Source: Haloferax marinisediminis (lineage in GTDB: Archaea > Halobacteriota > Halobacteria > Halobacteriales > Haloferacaceae). Taken from it: 64,000 nt of DNA. The DNA lies in NCBI RefSeq assembly GCF_009674585.1, contig NZ_WKJP01000001.1, forward strand, positions 1 to 64,000, written 5' to 3'. A program made the position numbers and the translations under genes. Below the pieces are notes generated by a model, which worked only from the letters and a program-made list of their open reading frames with translations, made no database searches and was not told the origin of the DNA. This document shows positions 53,641 through 63,943 of this stretch, one piece after another (the first letter of the stretch is position 1; each line of letters begins with the position of its first letter).

Positions 53641-53648
53641 TCTTTAGC
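53641..53648 (+). promoter_or_regulatory. TATA element for gatB
   Basis: TCTTTAGC lies 24-31 bp before the gatB ATG. Confidence 0.5.
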
Positions 53649-53671
53649 CCACCGCCGTCGAAGCGCGCCCA

Positions 53672-55162
53672 ATGACTGCGCAAGCGCTCGAACAGCGCGA
53701 ACTCGCGGTCGTCATCGGGTTGGAAGTCCACGTTCAACTCGAGACGTCCACGAAGATTTTCTGTGGCTGTTCGACCGAGCCTGCCGAGGACGAAGCGCCG
53801 AACACCCGCGTGTGCCCGGTCTGTCTCGGGCTACCCGGTGCGCTCCCGGTACTCAACGAGAACGCTGTCGAATCGGCCGTCAAAATCGGCAAGGCACTCA
53901 ACGCCACCATCGCCGAAGACACCCGGTTCCACCGGAAGAACTACTACTACCCCGACCTGCCCAAGAACTTCCAGATTACCCAGTACGACGCACCCATCTG
54001 CGCCGACGGTACGCTGGAGGTCTCTGTCGAAGGCAAGCGCCGCAAAATCGGCATCACGCGCGCCCACCTCGAAGAGGACCCCGGAAGCCTCCAGCACAAG
54101 GGCGGGAGCATCGACACTGCCGACTACACGCTCGTCAACTACAACCGCGCCGGCACGCCGCTGATGGAAATCGTCTCGGAACCGGACTTCCGGAGCCCCC
54201 AAGAGACCCGCGCGTTCCTCGCGAAACTCGAAGAGGTGCTGGAGTACCTCGGCGTCTTCGATGCGACCCGCGACGGGTCGCTCCGTATCGACGCGAACAT
54301 CTCGCTCGTCCCCGCCGACGAAGTCGCGGAAGACGGCTCTATCTCCGACGAGGCGCTCGAAGCAGCGAACCGCACCGAGGTCAAGAACATCTCCAGCCAC
54401 AAGGGTGCGGAGAAGGCACTCGCCTACGAAGTCACCCGCCAGAAGAACGCCGTCAAACGTGGCCGCGCCATCGAACAGGAGACCCGTCACTGGGACGAGT
54501 CTCGCGGCATCACCGTCTCGATGCGCTCGAAAGAAGAAGAGAAAGACTACCGCTACTTCCAGGAGGCCGACCTCCCACCGCTCCAGGTCGCCCACTGGAA
54601 AGAAGAGATTCCGATTCCGGAACTCCCCGACGCGCGCCGCGAGCGCTTCCAGAGTGAGTACGGACTGGACGAAGAGTCTGCGTCGAAACTCACCTCCACG
54701 AAGGAAGTCGCCGACTTCTTCGAAGACGTCGCCGCCGAGTTCGACGCCGACCTCGCAGCGACGTGGGTCGCCGACAATCTGCTGGGTGAACTCAACTACC
54801 GCGACATGCTCATCACCGACGTCTCGGACCGTCTGGACGAGTTCACCCGTCTCGTCGAACTCGTCGACGCCGACGAGGTGACGACGAAGAACGCCGAAGA
54901 AATCGTCCTCCGCAAGATGCTCGACGAGGGCACCGACCCCGACACCATCGTCGACGAAGAAGGACTCGGCAAGGCCGATGACGACGAGATCGGTGGGTTC
55001 GTTCAGGACGCAATCGACGAGAACCCCGACGCCGTCGCCGACTACCACGAAGGAGAGGGTGGCGCACTGAACTTCCTCGTTGGACAGGTCATGCAGAAGT
55101 CCAAGGGGAGCGCCGACCCCGGCACGGTGAACCAACTGCTCCGCGAGAAACTCGACGAATAA
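53672..55162 (+). CDS. gatB: Asp-tRNA(Asn)/Glu-tRNA(Gln) amidotransferase subunit B
   Basis: This subunit of the GatCAB amidotransferase activates mischarged Asp-tRNA(Asn) or Glu-tRNA(Gln) with ATP. In 496 residues it has GLEVHVQLETSTKIFC, a CxC and CxxC zinc site (CGCST, CPVC), RAHLEEDPGSLQHKGG-like contacts, NYNRAGTPLMEIVSEPD, and the C-terminal YqeY domain. It stands apart from gatA and gatC, as usual in haloarchaea. It works with the non-discriminating AspS also in this window. Confidence 0.97.
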   Translation: MTAQALEQRELAVVIGLEVHVQLETSTKIFCGCSTEPAEDEAPNTRVCPVCLGLPGALPVLNENAVESAVKIGKALNATIAEDTRFHRKNYYYPDLPKNFQITQYDAPICADGTLEVSVEGKRRKIGITRAHLEEDPGSLQHKGGSIDTADYTLVNYNRAGTPLMEIVSEPDFRSPQETRAFLAKLEEVLEYLGVFDATRDGSLRIDANISLVPADEVAEDGSISDEALEAANRTEVKNISSHKGAEKALAYEVTRQKNAVKRGRAIEQETRHWDESRGITVSMRSKEEEKDYRYFQEADLPPLQVAHWKEEIPIPELPDARRERFQSEYGLDEESASKLTSTKEVADFFEDVAAEFDADLAATWVADNLLGELNYRDMLITDVSDRLDEFTRLVELVDADEVTTKNAEEIVLRKMLDEGTDPDTIVDEEGLGKADDDEIGGFVQDAIDENPDAVADYHEGEGGALNFLVGQVMQKSKGSADPGTVNQLLREKLDE

Positions 55163-55228
55163 GTACGCGTCGCGCGCGGGCTGTCCGCGCCACCGATTGT
55201 TCGCTGTTTACTGTTCCGGAGAAGCCAG

Positions 55229-55408
55229 TTACGCCGTCTTGTGGCGGACGTACTGTTCGAACGTGACGAAGTCCGTAGAGCCGCAGGCCGCGCACTCGTC
55301 GGGGGCGCTGTAGTGGTACGTGTCGTCCTCGTGTCTCACTGTTCCGGCGTACACTATGTGGCAGTTAGTACAGACGTATCGCTCTGGGAGTTCTGGGGTG
55401 TGCGACAT
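55229..55408 (-). CDS. small zinc-ribbon protein
   Basis: This 59-residue protein has two CxxC pairs, C13/C16 (CTNC) and C39/C42 (CAAC), around a short beta segment. It looks like a rubredoxin/zinc-ribbon domain. The ATG at 55408 gives a short N-terminus before the first Cys pair. Function unknown; it is convergent with gatB. Confidence 0.8.
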   Translation of the reverse strand: MSHTPELPERYVCTNCHIVYAGTVRHEDDTYHYSAPDECAACGSTDFVTFEQYVRHKTA

Positions 55409-55489
55409 GGATATACAATGTACCTCAAAGTACATGATACTATGCTGTAAGGATGCTCCCGTTCGTGCCACAGTTCACCTCAGTTCGTC

Positions 55490-56182
55490 TCAGTTCGGAT
55501 TCGAGTCGCGACCGAACAACATCGCCGCGCCGAAGACGACTGCGAACCACGTCAGTAGCTCCTCGAACTGGGCATTGTCATTCAGTGACTCGTGGACGCC
55601 CGACTGGTAGACGAGGTAGAACTCTCCATCGAGTTCGACGACACGTGCCCCGTCCTCACTCGGCCACAGTTCCTCGTCTGTGGTCACGGTACCTTCACGA
55701 ACCGCTGTTACGGCCGCATCGGGGAACGAACTCGCTGGGTCTGCGACCGTTTCGAGCGCCGCTGCCGCAGACACTCGTTCGGTCCAGAGAACGTAGTGAC
55801 CATCTTCCCACGTTGAGTTGTACGCGAACACTCGGCCGTCGTAGTAGGTGAGGTAGTTGTCCGCAGTGGAGAGGTGACCTGAACTGCTGTACTGGACGTT
55901 TGGATTGTCGACTTCGACGCGTCCGTTCAGTGTCGTCGCTTCGAGCGTGCAGTATCGAGATGGTCCGAGGTCGTAGAAACAAGCGAATCCAGCCACACCA
56001 GTGAACAGGTCGCGTCTGTCGTCCTCGTCCGGAATCACGAGGCGATTGTCTTCGACCACGATTTCTGTCGACTCGTAGGTGTAGTCGGGACCGGTCAGGT
56101 CCAGTGCTGGACCCCACAGCGGCGTCAAGACGAGGAAGACACCGAAGAGGATACGGCGCGTCTGGGGGGAGGGCAGTCGCAT
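55490..56182 (-). CDS. haloarchaeal membrane-anchored protein of unknown function
   Basis: This 230-residue protein has an N-terminal hydrophobic helix (about residues 10-28), a mostly extracellular acidic domain with two Cys (ACFYDLGPSRYC near 67-78), and a C-terminal helix (about 205-222). Segments such as GRVEVDNPNVQYSSSGHLST suggest a beta-rich exterior. No family is recognised. It is upstream of the zinc-ribbon gene on the same strand. Confidence 0.7.
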   Translation of the reverse strand: MRLPSPQTRRILFGVFLVLTPLWGPALDLTGPDYTYESTEIVVEDNRLVIPDEDDRRDLFTGVAGFACFYDLGPSRYCTLEATTLNGRVEVDNPNVQYSSSGHLSTADNYLTYYDGRVFAYNSTWEDGHYVLWTERVSAAAALETVADPASSFPDAAVTAVREGTVTTDEELWPSEDGARVVELDGEFYLVYQSGVHESLNDNAQFEELLTWFAVVFGAAMLFGRDSNPN

Positions 56183-56243
56183 ACTGTTGGACCACACTCG
56201 ATTCGAAAAGTCGTTTCGGCTGTCAGTTCGAGGAAGGTGGTCG

Positions 56244-57647
56244 TCAGTCGTCACCCGCCGCTGGCGTCGGTTCGTGGTCCAACACACCTTCACGCCACGT
56301 CCCGGCACGGAACCACGCGACTGCGACGACGAACGACGCGACTGCACCGACGACGTACGCCCACCAGAGGCCCTCGACGCCCCACCCGAGACTCGAGACG
56401 GGGCCGACGAGTGGAAGCGTCACCGTCCACGAGAACGCGACGACGATGGCGACAGGGACGCGGAATATCCACCGTGAGAGGAACGAGAGTGCCATCGCGG
56501 CTTTCGTGATGCCAGCACCGCGGAACGCACCCTGAATAATCATCACGCCGCCGAAGAACGCCCACGACGGGGCGATGATTCGCAGGAACGTGACTCCTTC
56601 CTCGACGACGGCCTGTTCGCCGATGAACAGGCGCATGGCTTCGCCGGGGAACGCCACGACGAGACCGGCGGCGGTGAAGAGAATCCCCATCGTCGCAACC
56701 ATCGCAGTCCACGTGACTGTCGCGGCACGGTCGGGCGTTCTGGCGCCAAGGTTCTGGCCAACACCTGTCGATGTGGCCTGTCCAACGGCGCCCGAGACAG
56801 TCCACGAGACGGACATCAGCCGAACACCGATTCCGTAGGCGGCAGTGGGTATCGGCCCGAATCGGGCGACGAACCCAGCCATCACGACTGCCGAGAAACT
56901 GCGGGCCCACCCGTCGAGTGTCGCCGGCGACCCGATATCGACGAGTTTCTTCAGTCGCACCGGGTCGGGGCGGAGGTCTTCGAGGTGGAGTTTGACCCCC
57001 CAGTCGCCGCGGAGCAGAATGTAGACCCCAACGGCTGTCGCAAACAGGCGGGCGATGAACGTCGCGATAGCCGCTCCGCGTGTTCCCATGCCGGTGATGG
57101 GACCCCATCCGAGGATGAGAATCGGGTCGAGGACGACGTTCAACCCCGCGGAGACGACCATGAGCCACATCGCAGTCTTGGTGTCGCCTGCACCCTGCAA
57201 CGCCGCGCGGAACGCGAAGAAGAGGAACGTGAGTGGGAGCGAGAGGAAGATGACTTCGATGTACGCGAGCGCTTCCGTGTAGACCGCCCCCTGCGCACCG
57301 ATGAGTTCCAGTAACGGCTGTCGAAAGAGGAATCCGAGCGTCGCGAGGGCGACGGAGACGGCGATCGTCAAGAGAATCGTCTGGCCGACGACGTGGTCGG
57401 CTTCTCTGTCCTCACCGGCACCGACGTGCTGCGAGACGAGTGCAATCGTCGCTGCGGTGATTCCCATGGCAGTCGAGACGAACATCCAACTCATGGGGAA
57501 CATGAGCGAGACGGCGGCGACCGCGTCTGCGCCAACCCGCCCGACCCAGAACACGTCAGCGAGGTTGTACAGCGTCTGGAGGAGGTTGCCAGCGACGAGC
57601 GGCCACGAGAGGGCGAACAGTTTGGGGGCAATCGCCCCGTCTGTCAT
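56244..57647 (-). CDS. MATE-family efflux transporter
   Basis: This multidrug/toxin extrusion exporter has 467 residues and twelve helices in two bundles. Family pieces are FALSWPLVAGNLLQTLYNLAD near the start, VGRVGADAVAAVSLMFPM, GITAATIALVSQHVGAGEDR, and the mirrored GQATSTGVGQNLGARTPDRA. It probably exports cationic compounds using Na+ or H+. The ATG at 57647 (MTDGAI) is preferred to the GTG at 57671. Confidence 0.92.
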   Translation of the reverse strand: MTDGAIAPKLFALSWPLVAGNLLQTLYNLADVFWVGRVGADAVAAVSLMFPMSWMFVSTAMGITAATIALVSQHVGAGEDREADHVVGQTILLTIAVSVALATLGFLFRQPLLELIGAQGAVYTEALAYIEVIFLSLPLTFLFFAFRAALQGAGDTKTAMWLMVVSAGLNVVLDPILILGWGPITGMGTRGAAIATFIARLFATAVGVYILLRGDWGVKLHLEDLRPDPVRLKKLVDIGSPATLDGWARSFSAVVMAGFVARFGPIPTAAYGIGVRLMSVSWTVSGAVGQATSTGVGQNLGARTPDRAATVTWTAMVATMGILFTAAGLVVAFPGEAMRLFIGEQAVVEEGVTFLRIIAPSWAFFGGVMIIQGAFRGAGITKAAMALSFLSRWIFRVPVAIVVAFSWTVTLPLVGPVSSLGWGVEGLWWAYVVGAVASFVVAVAWFRAGTWREGVLDHEPTPAAGDD

Positions 57648-57860
57648 ATCTATTCGCGATTCACTCGACACGTTCGGGAGTTGGAGTGAGTCGCGTTAAG
57701 AATGTGGGTCGCGGAACTGGAGGGAGACGTAGAACCGTGCAGTCGACTCCCTGCGTGGCGTGAGCGAGCGTATCAGTTACCTCTCGCGCGCGTAGCGCGC
57801 CCTCGCCCACACACCCGCACACGTGCGTTCTGAGGCTTCTACCCCTCGAATCCGCCCACG

Positions 57861-57870
57861 AAAGGTTTAG
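57861..57870 (+). promoter_or_regulatory. TATA element for topA
   Basis: AAAGGTTTAG lies 27-36 bp before the topA ATG at 57897 and fits the haloarchaeal promoter pattern. Confidence 0.45.
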
Positions 57871-57896
57871 GACAGCGCCCGACATATCGCCGGGCA

Positions 57897-60419
57897 ATGA
57901 GTCGTGGCCCCGACCTCATCATCACAGAGAAGGACAACGCCGCGAGACGTATCGCCGACATCTTGAGCGGCGAGACGGCCTCCGCAGAGCGAATGAACGG
58001 CGTGAACGTCTACAAGTGGGGCGGCAAGCGCTGTATCGGCCTGTCAGGTCACGTCGTCGGCGTTGACTTCCCACCGGAGTACAACGACTGGCGTGACGTC
58101 GAACCGGTCGAACTCATCAGCGCTCCCGTCGAGAAACACCCCACCCAAGAGAACATCGTCGCCGCCCTCCGCCGACTCGCCCGCCGTGCCGGGAGCGTCA
58201 CCATCGCGACAGACTACGACCGCGAAGGTGAACTCATCGGCAAGGAGGCGTACGAACTCGTCCGCGAGGTGAACGAAGACGTCCCCGTCGACCGGGTTCG
58301 ATTCTCCTCCATCACGAAACGCGAAGTGACGGAGGCGTTCGATAATCCCGACGACCTCGACTTCAACCTCGCCGCCGCCGGTGAAGCCCGCCAGATTATC
58401 GACCTCGTGTGGGGTGCCGCACTGACGCGGTTCCTCTCACTCTCTGCTCGCCAACTCGGAAACGACTTCATCTCGGTCGGCCGCGTGCAGGGGCCGACAC
58501 TGAAGCTCATCGTCGACCGCGAGCGCGAAATCGAGGCGTTCGACCCCGAAGACTACTGGGAACTGTTCTCCAACCTGACGAAGGACGCCGATGGGGCCGC
58601 CGAATCCTTCGAAGCCCAGTACTTCTACATCGACGAGGACGGTACCGAAGCCGAGCGCATCTGGGACGGAGACGCCGCCGAATCCGCCTACGAGACACTG
58701 CTCGGCGTCGACACTGCCGAGGTCACGTCGGTCAAACGGCGCACGCGAACGGACACGCCCCCAGCGCCGTTCAACACCACGCAGTTCATCCGTGCCGCCG
58801 GGTCGATTGGCTACTCCGCCCAACGGGCGATGAGTATCGCAGAAGACCTCTACACCGCCGGTTACATCACCTATCCACGGACCGACAACACGGTCTACCC
58901 GGACGATTTGGACCCGCGCGAACTCCTCGGCGCGTTCGAAGGTGACCGCCGCTTCAAGGACGATGCGGAGTCTCTCCTCGAACAGGAAGAAATCGAACCG
59001 ACCGAAGGCGACAACGAGACGACTGACCACCCGCCAATTCACCCGACTGGAGAACTGCCCTCCGCGTCGGACATCTCCGAAGACGAGTGGGACGTGTACG
59101 AACTCGTCGTCCGGCGCTTCTTCGCCACCGTCGCCGAAGACGCCGTGTGGGAACACCTCCGTGTCGTCGCCGAGGCCGCCGGCCTCTCGATGAAGGCGAA
59201 CGGCAAGCGCCTCCTCGAACCCGGGTACCACGAGGTCTATCCGTACTTCAACTCCAGCGAGTCGTTCGTCCCCGACGTCGAAGAGGGCGAATCGCTCGCA
59301 GTTGCCGACACGCACCTCGACGCGAAGCAGACCCAACCGCCACGTCGCTACGGCCAGTCGCGCCTCATCGAGACGATGGAACAGATGGGTATCGGGACGA
59401 AGGCGACTCGGCACGACGTGATTCAGAAACTCTACGACCGTGGCTACATCGAGAGCGACCCGCCGCGCCCGACCCGTCTCGCGCGGGCCGTCGTGGAAGC
59501 CTCCGAAGACTTCGCGAAACTCATCGTGAGCGAGGAGATGACCTCGCAACTCGAATCCGACATGATGGCAATCGCCCGCGGCGAGGCCACCTTGGCGGAC
59601 GTGACCGAAGAGTCCAAAGAGATTCTCCAGGACGTGTTCGAGGGGCTGATGGAGTCCCGCGAGGAACTCGGCAAGCAACTGCAGGACTCGTTGAAAGCCG
59701 ACAAGACAGTCGGACCGTGTCCCGACTGCGGTGGCGACCTCGTCGTCAGAAAGAGTCGCCGCGGGTCGTACTTCATCGGGTGTGACTCGTACCCCGACTG
59801 TACATACACGCTCCCACTGCCATCGACGGGCAAACCGCTCATCATGGAAGAGACGTGTGACGAACACGACTTACACCACATCAAGATGCTCGCCGGGCGC
59901 AAGACGTTCGTCCACGGCTGTCCGCTCTGTAAGGCCGAAGAGGCCGACGAGGAAGAGGACATGGTCATCGGCACCTGTCCCGAGTGTGGCGAAGAACACG
60001 GCGGTGAGTTGGCTATCAAGCGCCTGCGCTCTGGCTCTCGTCTCGTTGGCTGTACCCGCTACCCGGACTGCGACTACTCGCTTCCGCTCCCGCGTCGCGG
60101 CGACATCGAGGTGACGGAGGACTCGTGTGACGAACACGACCTACCCGAACTTCGCATCACCTACGACGGTGACCGCGAACCGTGGGAGCTTGGCTGTCCC
60201 ATCTGCAACTTCCGTGAGTATCAGGCCCAGCAGAACAGCGAGGGCGGGTCTGAGTTAGAGAGCATCAAAGGCATCGGCGCGAAGACCGCCGAGAAACTGA
60301 AAGAAGCAGGCTTCGAGGACGTGAAGACGCTAAAGTCGGCCGAACCCGACGACGTGGCCGAGAAGGTCGAAGGTGTGGGTGCTGACACGGTCCGGAAGTG
60401 GCAGTCTGCAGCGGACTGA
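57897..60419 (+). CDS. topA: DNA topoisomerase I (type IA)
   Basis: This enzyme relaxes negative supercoils through a 5'-phosphotyrosine. In 840 residues the TOPRIM domain is at about 1-135 (IITEKDNAARRIADIL, TDYDREGELIG). The catalytic Tyr is Y326 in GYITYPRTDN, and four Cys-rich ribbon segments follow (about 600-780). A C-terminal helix-hairpin-helix (about 785-840, IKGIGAKTAEKLKEAGFEDV) ends the protein. The HhH resembles that of the acidic repeat protein near 22000. Confidence 0.96.
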   Translation: MSRGPDLIITEKDNAARRIADILSGETASAERMNGVNVYKWGGKRCIGLSGHVVGVDFPPEYNDWRDVEPVELISAPVEKHPTQENIVAALRRLARRAGSVTIATDYDREGELIGKEAYELVREVNEDVPVDRVRFSSITKREVTEAFDNPDDLDFNLAAAGEARQIIDLVWGAALTRFLSLSARQLGNDFISVGRVQGPTLKLIVDREREIEAFDPEDYWELFSNLTKDADGAAESFEAQYFYIDEDGTEAERIWDGDAAESAYETLLGVDTAEVTSVKRRTRTDTPPAPFNTTQFIRAAGSIGYSAQRAMSIAEDLYTAGYITYPRTDNTVYPDDLDPRELLGAFEGDRRFKDDAESLLEQEEIEPTEGDNETTDHPPIHPTGELPSASDISEDEWDVYELVVRRFFATVAEDAVWEHLRVVAEAAGLSMKANGKRLLEPGYHEVYPYFNSSESFVPDVEEGESLAVADTHLDAKQTQPPRRYGQSRLIETMEQMGIGTKATRHDVIQKLYDRGYIESDPPRPTRLARAVVEASEDFAKLIVSEEMTSQLESDMMAIARGEATLADVTEESKEILQDVFEGLMESREELGKQLQDSLKADKTVGPCPDCGGDLVVRKSRRGSYFIGCDSYPDCTYTLPLPSTGKPLIMEETCDEHDLHHIKMLAGRKTFVHGCPLCKAEEADEEEDMVIGTCPECGEEHGGELAIKRLRSGSRLVGCTRYPDCDYSLPLPRRGDIEVTEDSCDEHDLPELRITYDGDREPWELGCPICNFREYQAQQNSEGGSELESIKGIGAKTAEKLKEAGFEDVKTLKSAEPDDVAEKVEGVGADTVRKWQSAAD

Positions 60420-60494
60420 TTCCGGTTCCGACACCGCTGACCACCACAAAGATACGTGTCATCGCTGACACTGCCCTCCCAATTCATCCGCACG

Positions 60495-60503
60495 CTTTTT
60501 AGG
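60495..60503 (+). promoter_or_regulatory. TATA element for the GGGP synthase gene
   Basis: CTTTTTAGG lies 24-32 bp before the ATG at 60527. Confidence 0.5.
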
Positions 60504-60526
60504 CCCCCTCCGGCATAGAGCGACCA

Positions 60527-61252
60527 ATGAGCTATCCGTGGGAAGACTGGGACCATATCACCAAAATCGACCCAGACAAAGACCTGGTGGACGGAGAGAC
60601 GTTCGAAGACGTGTGTGAGACGGGCACCGACGCCCTCGAAATCGGTGGCACACTCGACATCACCGAAGAGAAGATGGAGCGCGTCATCGAAGCGACCGCG
60701 AAGTACGACGTGCCCATCTATCAGGAACCGTCGAACCCCGGCGTCGTCATCGACGACCCGGGCCTCGATGGCTATCTCATCCCAACGGTGTTCAACGCCA
60801 GTGACTCCTTCTGGATTACCGGCGCACACAAAGAGTGGGTCCGCATCGAAGACGGCCTCGACTGGGACCGCACCCACACCGAGGCGTACATCGTGATGAA
60901 CCCCGATTCGTCCGTGGCCGAGTACACCGACGCCGACACCGACCAGACGGCCGAAGACGTCGCGTCCTTCGCCCGCGTCGCCGAGAAGATGTTCGGCCAG
61001 AAAATCGTCTACATCGAGTACTCCGGGACGTACGGTGACCCCGAGAAGGTCGGCGCCGCCCACGACGCCCTCGACGAGGCGACGCTGTTCTACGGCGGCG
61101 GCATCCACGACTACGACTCGGCGTACGAGATGGGCAAACACGCCGACGTCATCGTCGTCGGGAACCTCCTGCACGACGAAGGCGTCGATGCGGTCCGCGA
61201 AACCGTCGAAGGCGCGAAAGACGCGTCTGCGGAACTCGTCGGCGCAGAGTAA
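60527..61252 (+). CDS. geranylgeranylglyceryl phosphate synthase
   Basis: This enzyme couples sn-glycerol-1-phosphate to geranylgeranyl diphosphate, the first step of archaeal ether lipids. The 241-residue TIM-barrel protein has [21 protein letters not shown] near 14-34, [19 protein letters not shown] near 36-54, [16 protein letters not shown] near 89-104, YIEYSGTYG near 163-171, and [15 protein letters not shown] near 187-201. It is the short group I type common in Halobacteria. It is an essential membrane-lipid gene. Confidence 0.95.
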   Translation: MSYPWEDWDHITKIDPDKDLVDGETFEDVCETGTDALEIGGTLDITEEKMERVIEATAKYDVPIYQEPSNPGVVIDDPGLDGYLIPTVFNASDSFWITGAHKEWVRIEDGLDWDRTHTEAYIVMNPDSSVAEYTDADTDQTAEDVASFARVAEKMFGQKIVYIEYSGTYGDPEKVGAAHDALDEATLFYGGGIHDYDSAYEMGKHADVIVVGNLLHDEGVDAVRETVEGAKDASAELVGAE

Positions 61253-61375
61253 CGCCACGACGAGACGACCACTCTCTGAGTCTCTCTTCTCGATTACGCC
61301 GCTTCGAAATCTGAACTGTCCATGTCTGCGGCGGAGTTGTCCCGTTTTCGTATATAAACATCACCTCGATTCGAG

Positions 61376-61924
61376 CTACTCCTCGTCAGTCGGTTCACCG
61401 TCCCAATAGCCGACTGCAGCGTCTCGCGGGAAGTACTCGTGGAGGGTCCGGTCGCTGGACTTGCCGCCGGGTGCAGACCCGCAAAAGACACCGACTTTGT
61501 CCGAATCGGGATAGACGCTCACGTCAGGATGGTTCATCGTCGAGAGCGCGAGATACCGAAGTGGTGCGTCGCCGTCGTTTTCGACCTGCCGAACGTAGTC
61601 GGCACCGGCTGGTAGTGCGACGTAGGTGTCGGGCCGCAATTCGAGATTGTCTGCGCCGTCACGTGTGTGGAGCGTGCCGCTTCCAGAGAGAACGTAGAGC
61701 GCCTCTTCGTTTCCCTCGTGGTAGTGCGTCGGCCACGGGCGCTTTCCAGGTGGGACTTCGTAGAGTGAACAGCCGAGTTCTCTGCCACCGGCGGCGGAAC
61801 CGAGTTGCTTTCGACGAAAGGCAAACCGAGACCCGCGTTCAGCGTCGGCCCAGTCGAGGTCTGGTTCGTAGGCGGCGCGGGGGACGGCGGGCTCGTCGTC
61901 TGCTTGTGTCGGGTCGGATTCCAT
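61376..61924 (-). CDS. cupin-domain protein
   Basis: This 182-residue protein has the cupin fold with the metal motif THYHEGNEEALYVLSGSG near 66-83 and a second motif near LRYLALSTMNHPDV. ELGCSLYEVPPGKRPWP precedes the metal site. Cupins of this kind are often mannose-6-phosphate isomerase- or dioxygenase-like, but the substrate is unknown. The ATG at 61924 (MESDPT) removes a hydrophobic run-in that overlaps the divergent aspS promoter. Confidence 0.85.
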   Translation of the reverse strand: MESDPTQADDEPAVPRAAYEPDLDWADAERGSRFAFRRKQLGSAAGGRELGCSLYEVPPGKRPWPTHYHEGNEEALYVLSGSGTLHTRDGADNLELRPDTYVALPAGADYVRQVENDGDAPLRYLALSTMNHPDVSVYPDSDKVGVFCGSAPGGKSSDRTLHEYFPRDAAVGYWDGEPTDEE

Positions 61925-61990
61925 AGCGGACACAGACACCGCCAGACAAAGTAACATGGTACACAGTGACGCTCGAAGTCGAAACGACCG

Positions 61991-61998
61991 TATTTATC
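61991..61998 (+). promoter_or_regulatory. TATA element for aspS
   Basis: TATTTATC lies 25-32 bp before the aspS ATG at 62023, within the divergent region shared with the cupin gene. Confidence 0.5.
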
Positions 61999-62022
61999 AG
62001 GAACGGTCGGCAAACACGTCGT

Positions 62023-63327
62023 ATGCGAAACCGAACGTACACGGCCGACGCCGAACCCGGCGACACGGTCACCGTCGCCGGCTGGGTTCACGAGATTCGT
62101 GACCTCGGCGGTATCGCGTTCCTGATTCTCCGCGATACGACGGGCAAGATTCAGGTCAAATTCGAGAAAGACGAGATGGACGACGAACTCGTCGAGACGG
62201 GTCTGGGCGTCCACCGCGAGAGCGTCATCACCGTCACCGGTGAGGTCGCAGAAGAACCACGCGCACCCACGGGCGTCGAAGTCACGCCCGAGAGCCTCGA
62301 AGTCATCGCGGAAGCCGAAGCGCAACTCCCACTCGACCCGTCGGGTAAGGTCGACGCCGAGCTTTCGACGCGCCTCGACAACCGCACGCTCGACCTCCGC
62401 AAGGACGAAGTGAAGGCGATCTTCGAGATTCGCGCAGAAGTCCAGCGCGCCGTCCGCGACAAGTTCCGTGACCTCCGCGCTACCGAGATCAACACGCCGA
62501 AAATCGTCGCCACGGGGACCGAGGGCGGCACCGAGCTGTTCCCCATCACGTACTTCGGCAAAGAGGCGTTCATGAACCAGTCGCCGCAGCTGTTCAAGCA
62601 GCTGATGGTTGGCTCCGGTCTCGAACGCGTCTTCGAAGTCGGCCCAATCTTCCGTGCAGAAGAGCACAACACGCCGCGCCACCTGAACGAGGCGACCTCC
62701 ATCGACTTCGAGTCGTCCTTCATCGACCACACCGAAGCGATGGACGTCTGTGAGGCCGTCGTCAAGGCCGCCTACGAGGCAGTCGAAGAGAACTGCCAGG
62801 ACGAACTCGAAGCACTCGGCCTCGCCGAGGAGTTCGAAGCGCCGTCCGGCGAGTTCCCACGTCTCACCTACGAGGAAGCCATCCAGCGCATCAACGCGAC
62901 GGGCGCACTCGACGAACAGCTCGTCTGGGGCGACGACCTGCCCACGGAAGGCGAGAAGGCACTCGGCGAGGACGTCGGCGAGCACTACTTCATCACCGAC
63001 TGGCCGAGCGAAATCAAGCCGTTCTACATCAAGGACCACGACGACGACGAGACGCTCTCGACGGGCTTCGACATGATGCACCCGAACATGGAGCTCGTCT
63101 CCGGTGGCCAGCGTGAACACCGCTACGACCAGCTCGTCGCTGGCTTCGAACAGCAGGGCCTCGACCCCGACGCGTTCGAATACTACACGAAGATGTTCAA
63201 GTACGGTATGCCCCCGCACGCAGGCTTCGGCCTCGGCGGCGAGCGTCTCATCATGACGATGCTCGGACTGGGGAACATCCGCGAGGCAGTTCTGTTCCCA
63301 CGCGACCGGCAGCGTCTGAGTCCTTAG
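62023..63327 (+). CDS. aspS: aspartyl-tRNA synthetase (non-discriminating type)
   Basis: This class II synthetase of 434 residues charges tRNA(Asp) and, in organisms using GatCAB, also tRNA(Asn). The N-terminal OB-fold has [21 protein letters not shown]. Class II motifs follow: [20 protein letters not shown] near 145, [22 protein letters not shown] near 210, and the C-terminal [21 protein letters not shown]. With gatB in the window and no AsnRS seen here, transamidation to Asn-tRNA is the likely route. Confidence 0.95.
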   Translation: MRNRTYTADAEPGDTVTVAGWVHEIRDLGGIAFLILRDTTGKIQVKFEKDEMDDELVETGLGVHRESVITVTGEVAEEPRAPTGVEVTPESLEVIAEAEAQLPLDPSGKVDAELSTRLDNRTLDLRKDEVKAIFEIRAEVQRAVRDKFRDLRATEINTPKIVATGTEGGTELFPITYFGKEAFMNQSPQLFKQLMVGSGLERVFEVGPIFRAEEHNTPRHLNEATSIDFESSFIDHTEAMDVCEAVVKAAYEAVEENCQDELEALGLAEEFEAPSGEFPRLTYEEAIQRINATGALDEQLVWGDDLPTEGEKALGEDVGEHYFITDWPSEIKPFYIKDHDDDETLSTGFDMMHPNMELVSGGQREHRYDQLVAGFEQQGLDPDAFEYYTKMFKYGMPPHAGFGLGGERLIMTMLGLGNIREAVLFPRDRQRLSP

Positions 63328-63418
63328 ACGAAGACCTGACGGACCAACGAGAGGAGCGTCAGCGACTCTCGTCAGGCCGGCAGCGTCTGTCGCCATAGGC
63401 GACGGAATTCAGACTCGA

Positions 63419-63943
63419 CTATTCTTTCGAAGCCTCGTCGATGAGCCGATAGGCTGTCTCTCGAAGTTCGCCAGTCATGTGCAGTCCGTGTGAGTCGATT
63501 CGTCGAATGAGGTCTTTGGCTTCGTCTGGGTCCAGTCCTTCGTGGACGGCGCGGACGACGACTCCGACAGTTCCGGTGACGGTCGCACCAAGTCCTTCAG
63601 CGACGGTTCGGACACGCCGGTCGTCGGAGACGATGGCAATCTCTGTATCGATATCACGCTTCCACAGTACCGTCTCGATGAGCACAACGTCGCCACTTGG
63701 CGATTCTTCACCCAGTATCTGCTGCGCCTTTTGCCGATACTTCGGAATCCGGTCACGAACACCAGAGAGGCGAGCATCCTCAGGTTCCAACAGCGAATCG
63801 ACGTTCGCCCGTGCTGGCTCCGTAGTTACCTCTTCGCGCACCGCTGTTGGAACGACGACATTACCGTCGAAATTCAACAACAACTCCAACTCCCCAACCG
63901 TCCCCAACGCTATCAGCGTCGAAGCGCCGACGTAGATATCCAT
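63419..63943 (-). CDS. PIN-like protein related to DUF3368, likely toxin
   Basis: This 174-residue protein has the layout of haloarchaeal DUF3368-type PIN proteins: ASTLIALGTVGELELLLNF, VVPTAVREEVTTEPA, SGDVVLIETVLWKRD, and IVSDDRRVRTVAEGLGATV. The usual first metal-binding Asp (VDAS) is Gly here (VGAS), so the nuclease may be weakened or the Asp at residue 2 may serve. It starts at the stop of an upstream small gene, typical of toxin after antitoxin. Confidence 0.8.
   Translation of the reverse strand: MDIYVGASTLIALGTVGELELLLNFDGNVVVPTAVREEVTTEPARANVDSLLEPEDARLSGVRDRIPKYRQKAQQILGEESPSGDVVLIETVLWKRDIDTEIAIVSDDRRVRTVAEGLGATVTGTVGVVVRAVHEGLDPDEAKDLIRRIDSHGLHMTGELRETAYRLIDEASKE

Noticed and set aside
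57771-57810. GC-rich alternating CGCGCG palindromic stretch before topA
   Set aside because: The CG alternation produces trivial self-complementarity; no clear regulatory role.
61294-61491. Minus-strand frame after the cupin gene
   Set aside because: It overlaps the cupin coding sequence out of frame and has no acidic bias or motif.
63308-63389. Repeated CCGGCAGCGTCTG at the end of aspS and just after it
   Set aside because: Thirteen-base similarity with no extension; probably a small local duplication without function.
61534-63396. 620-codon antisense frame over aspS
   Set aside because: Long antisense frames are expected in GC-rich genes; the plus-strand frame is clearly aspartyl-tRNA synthetase.
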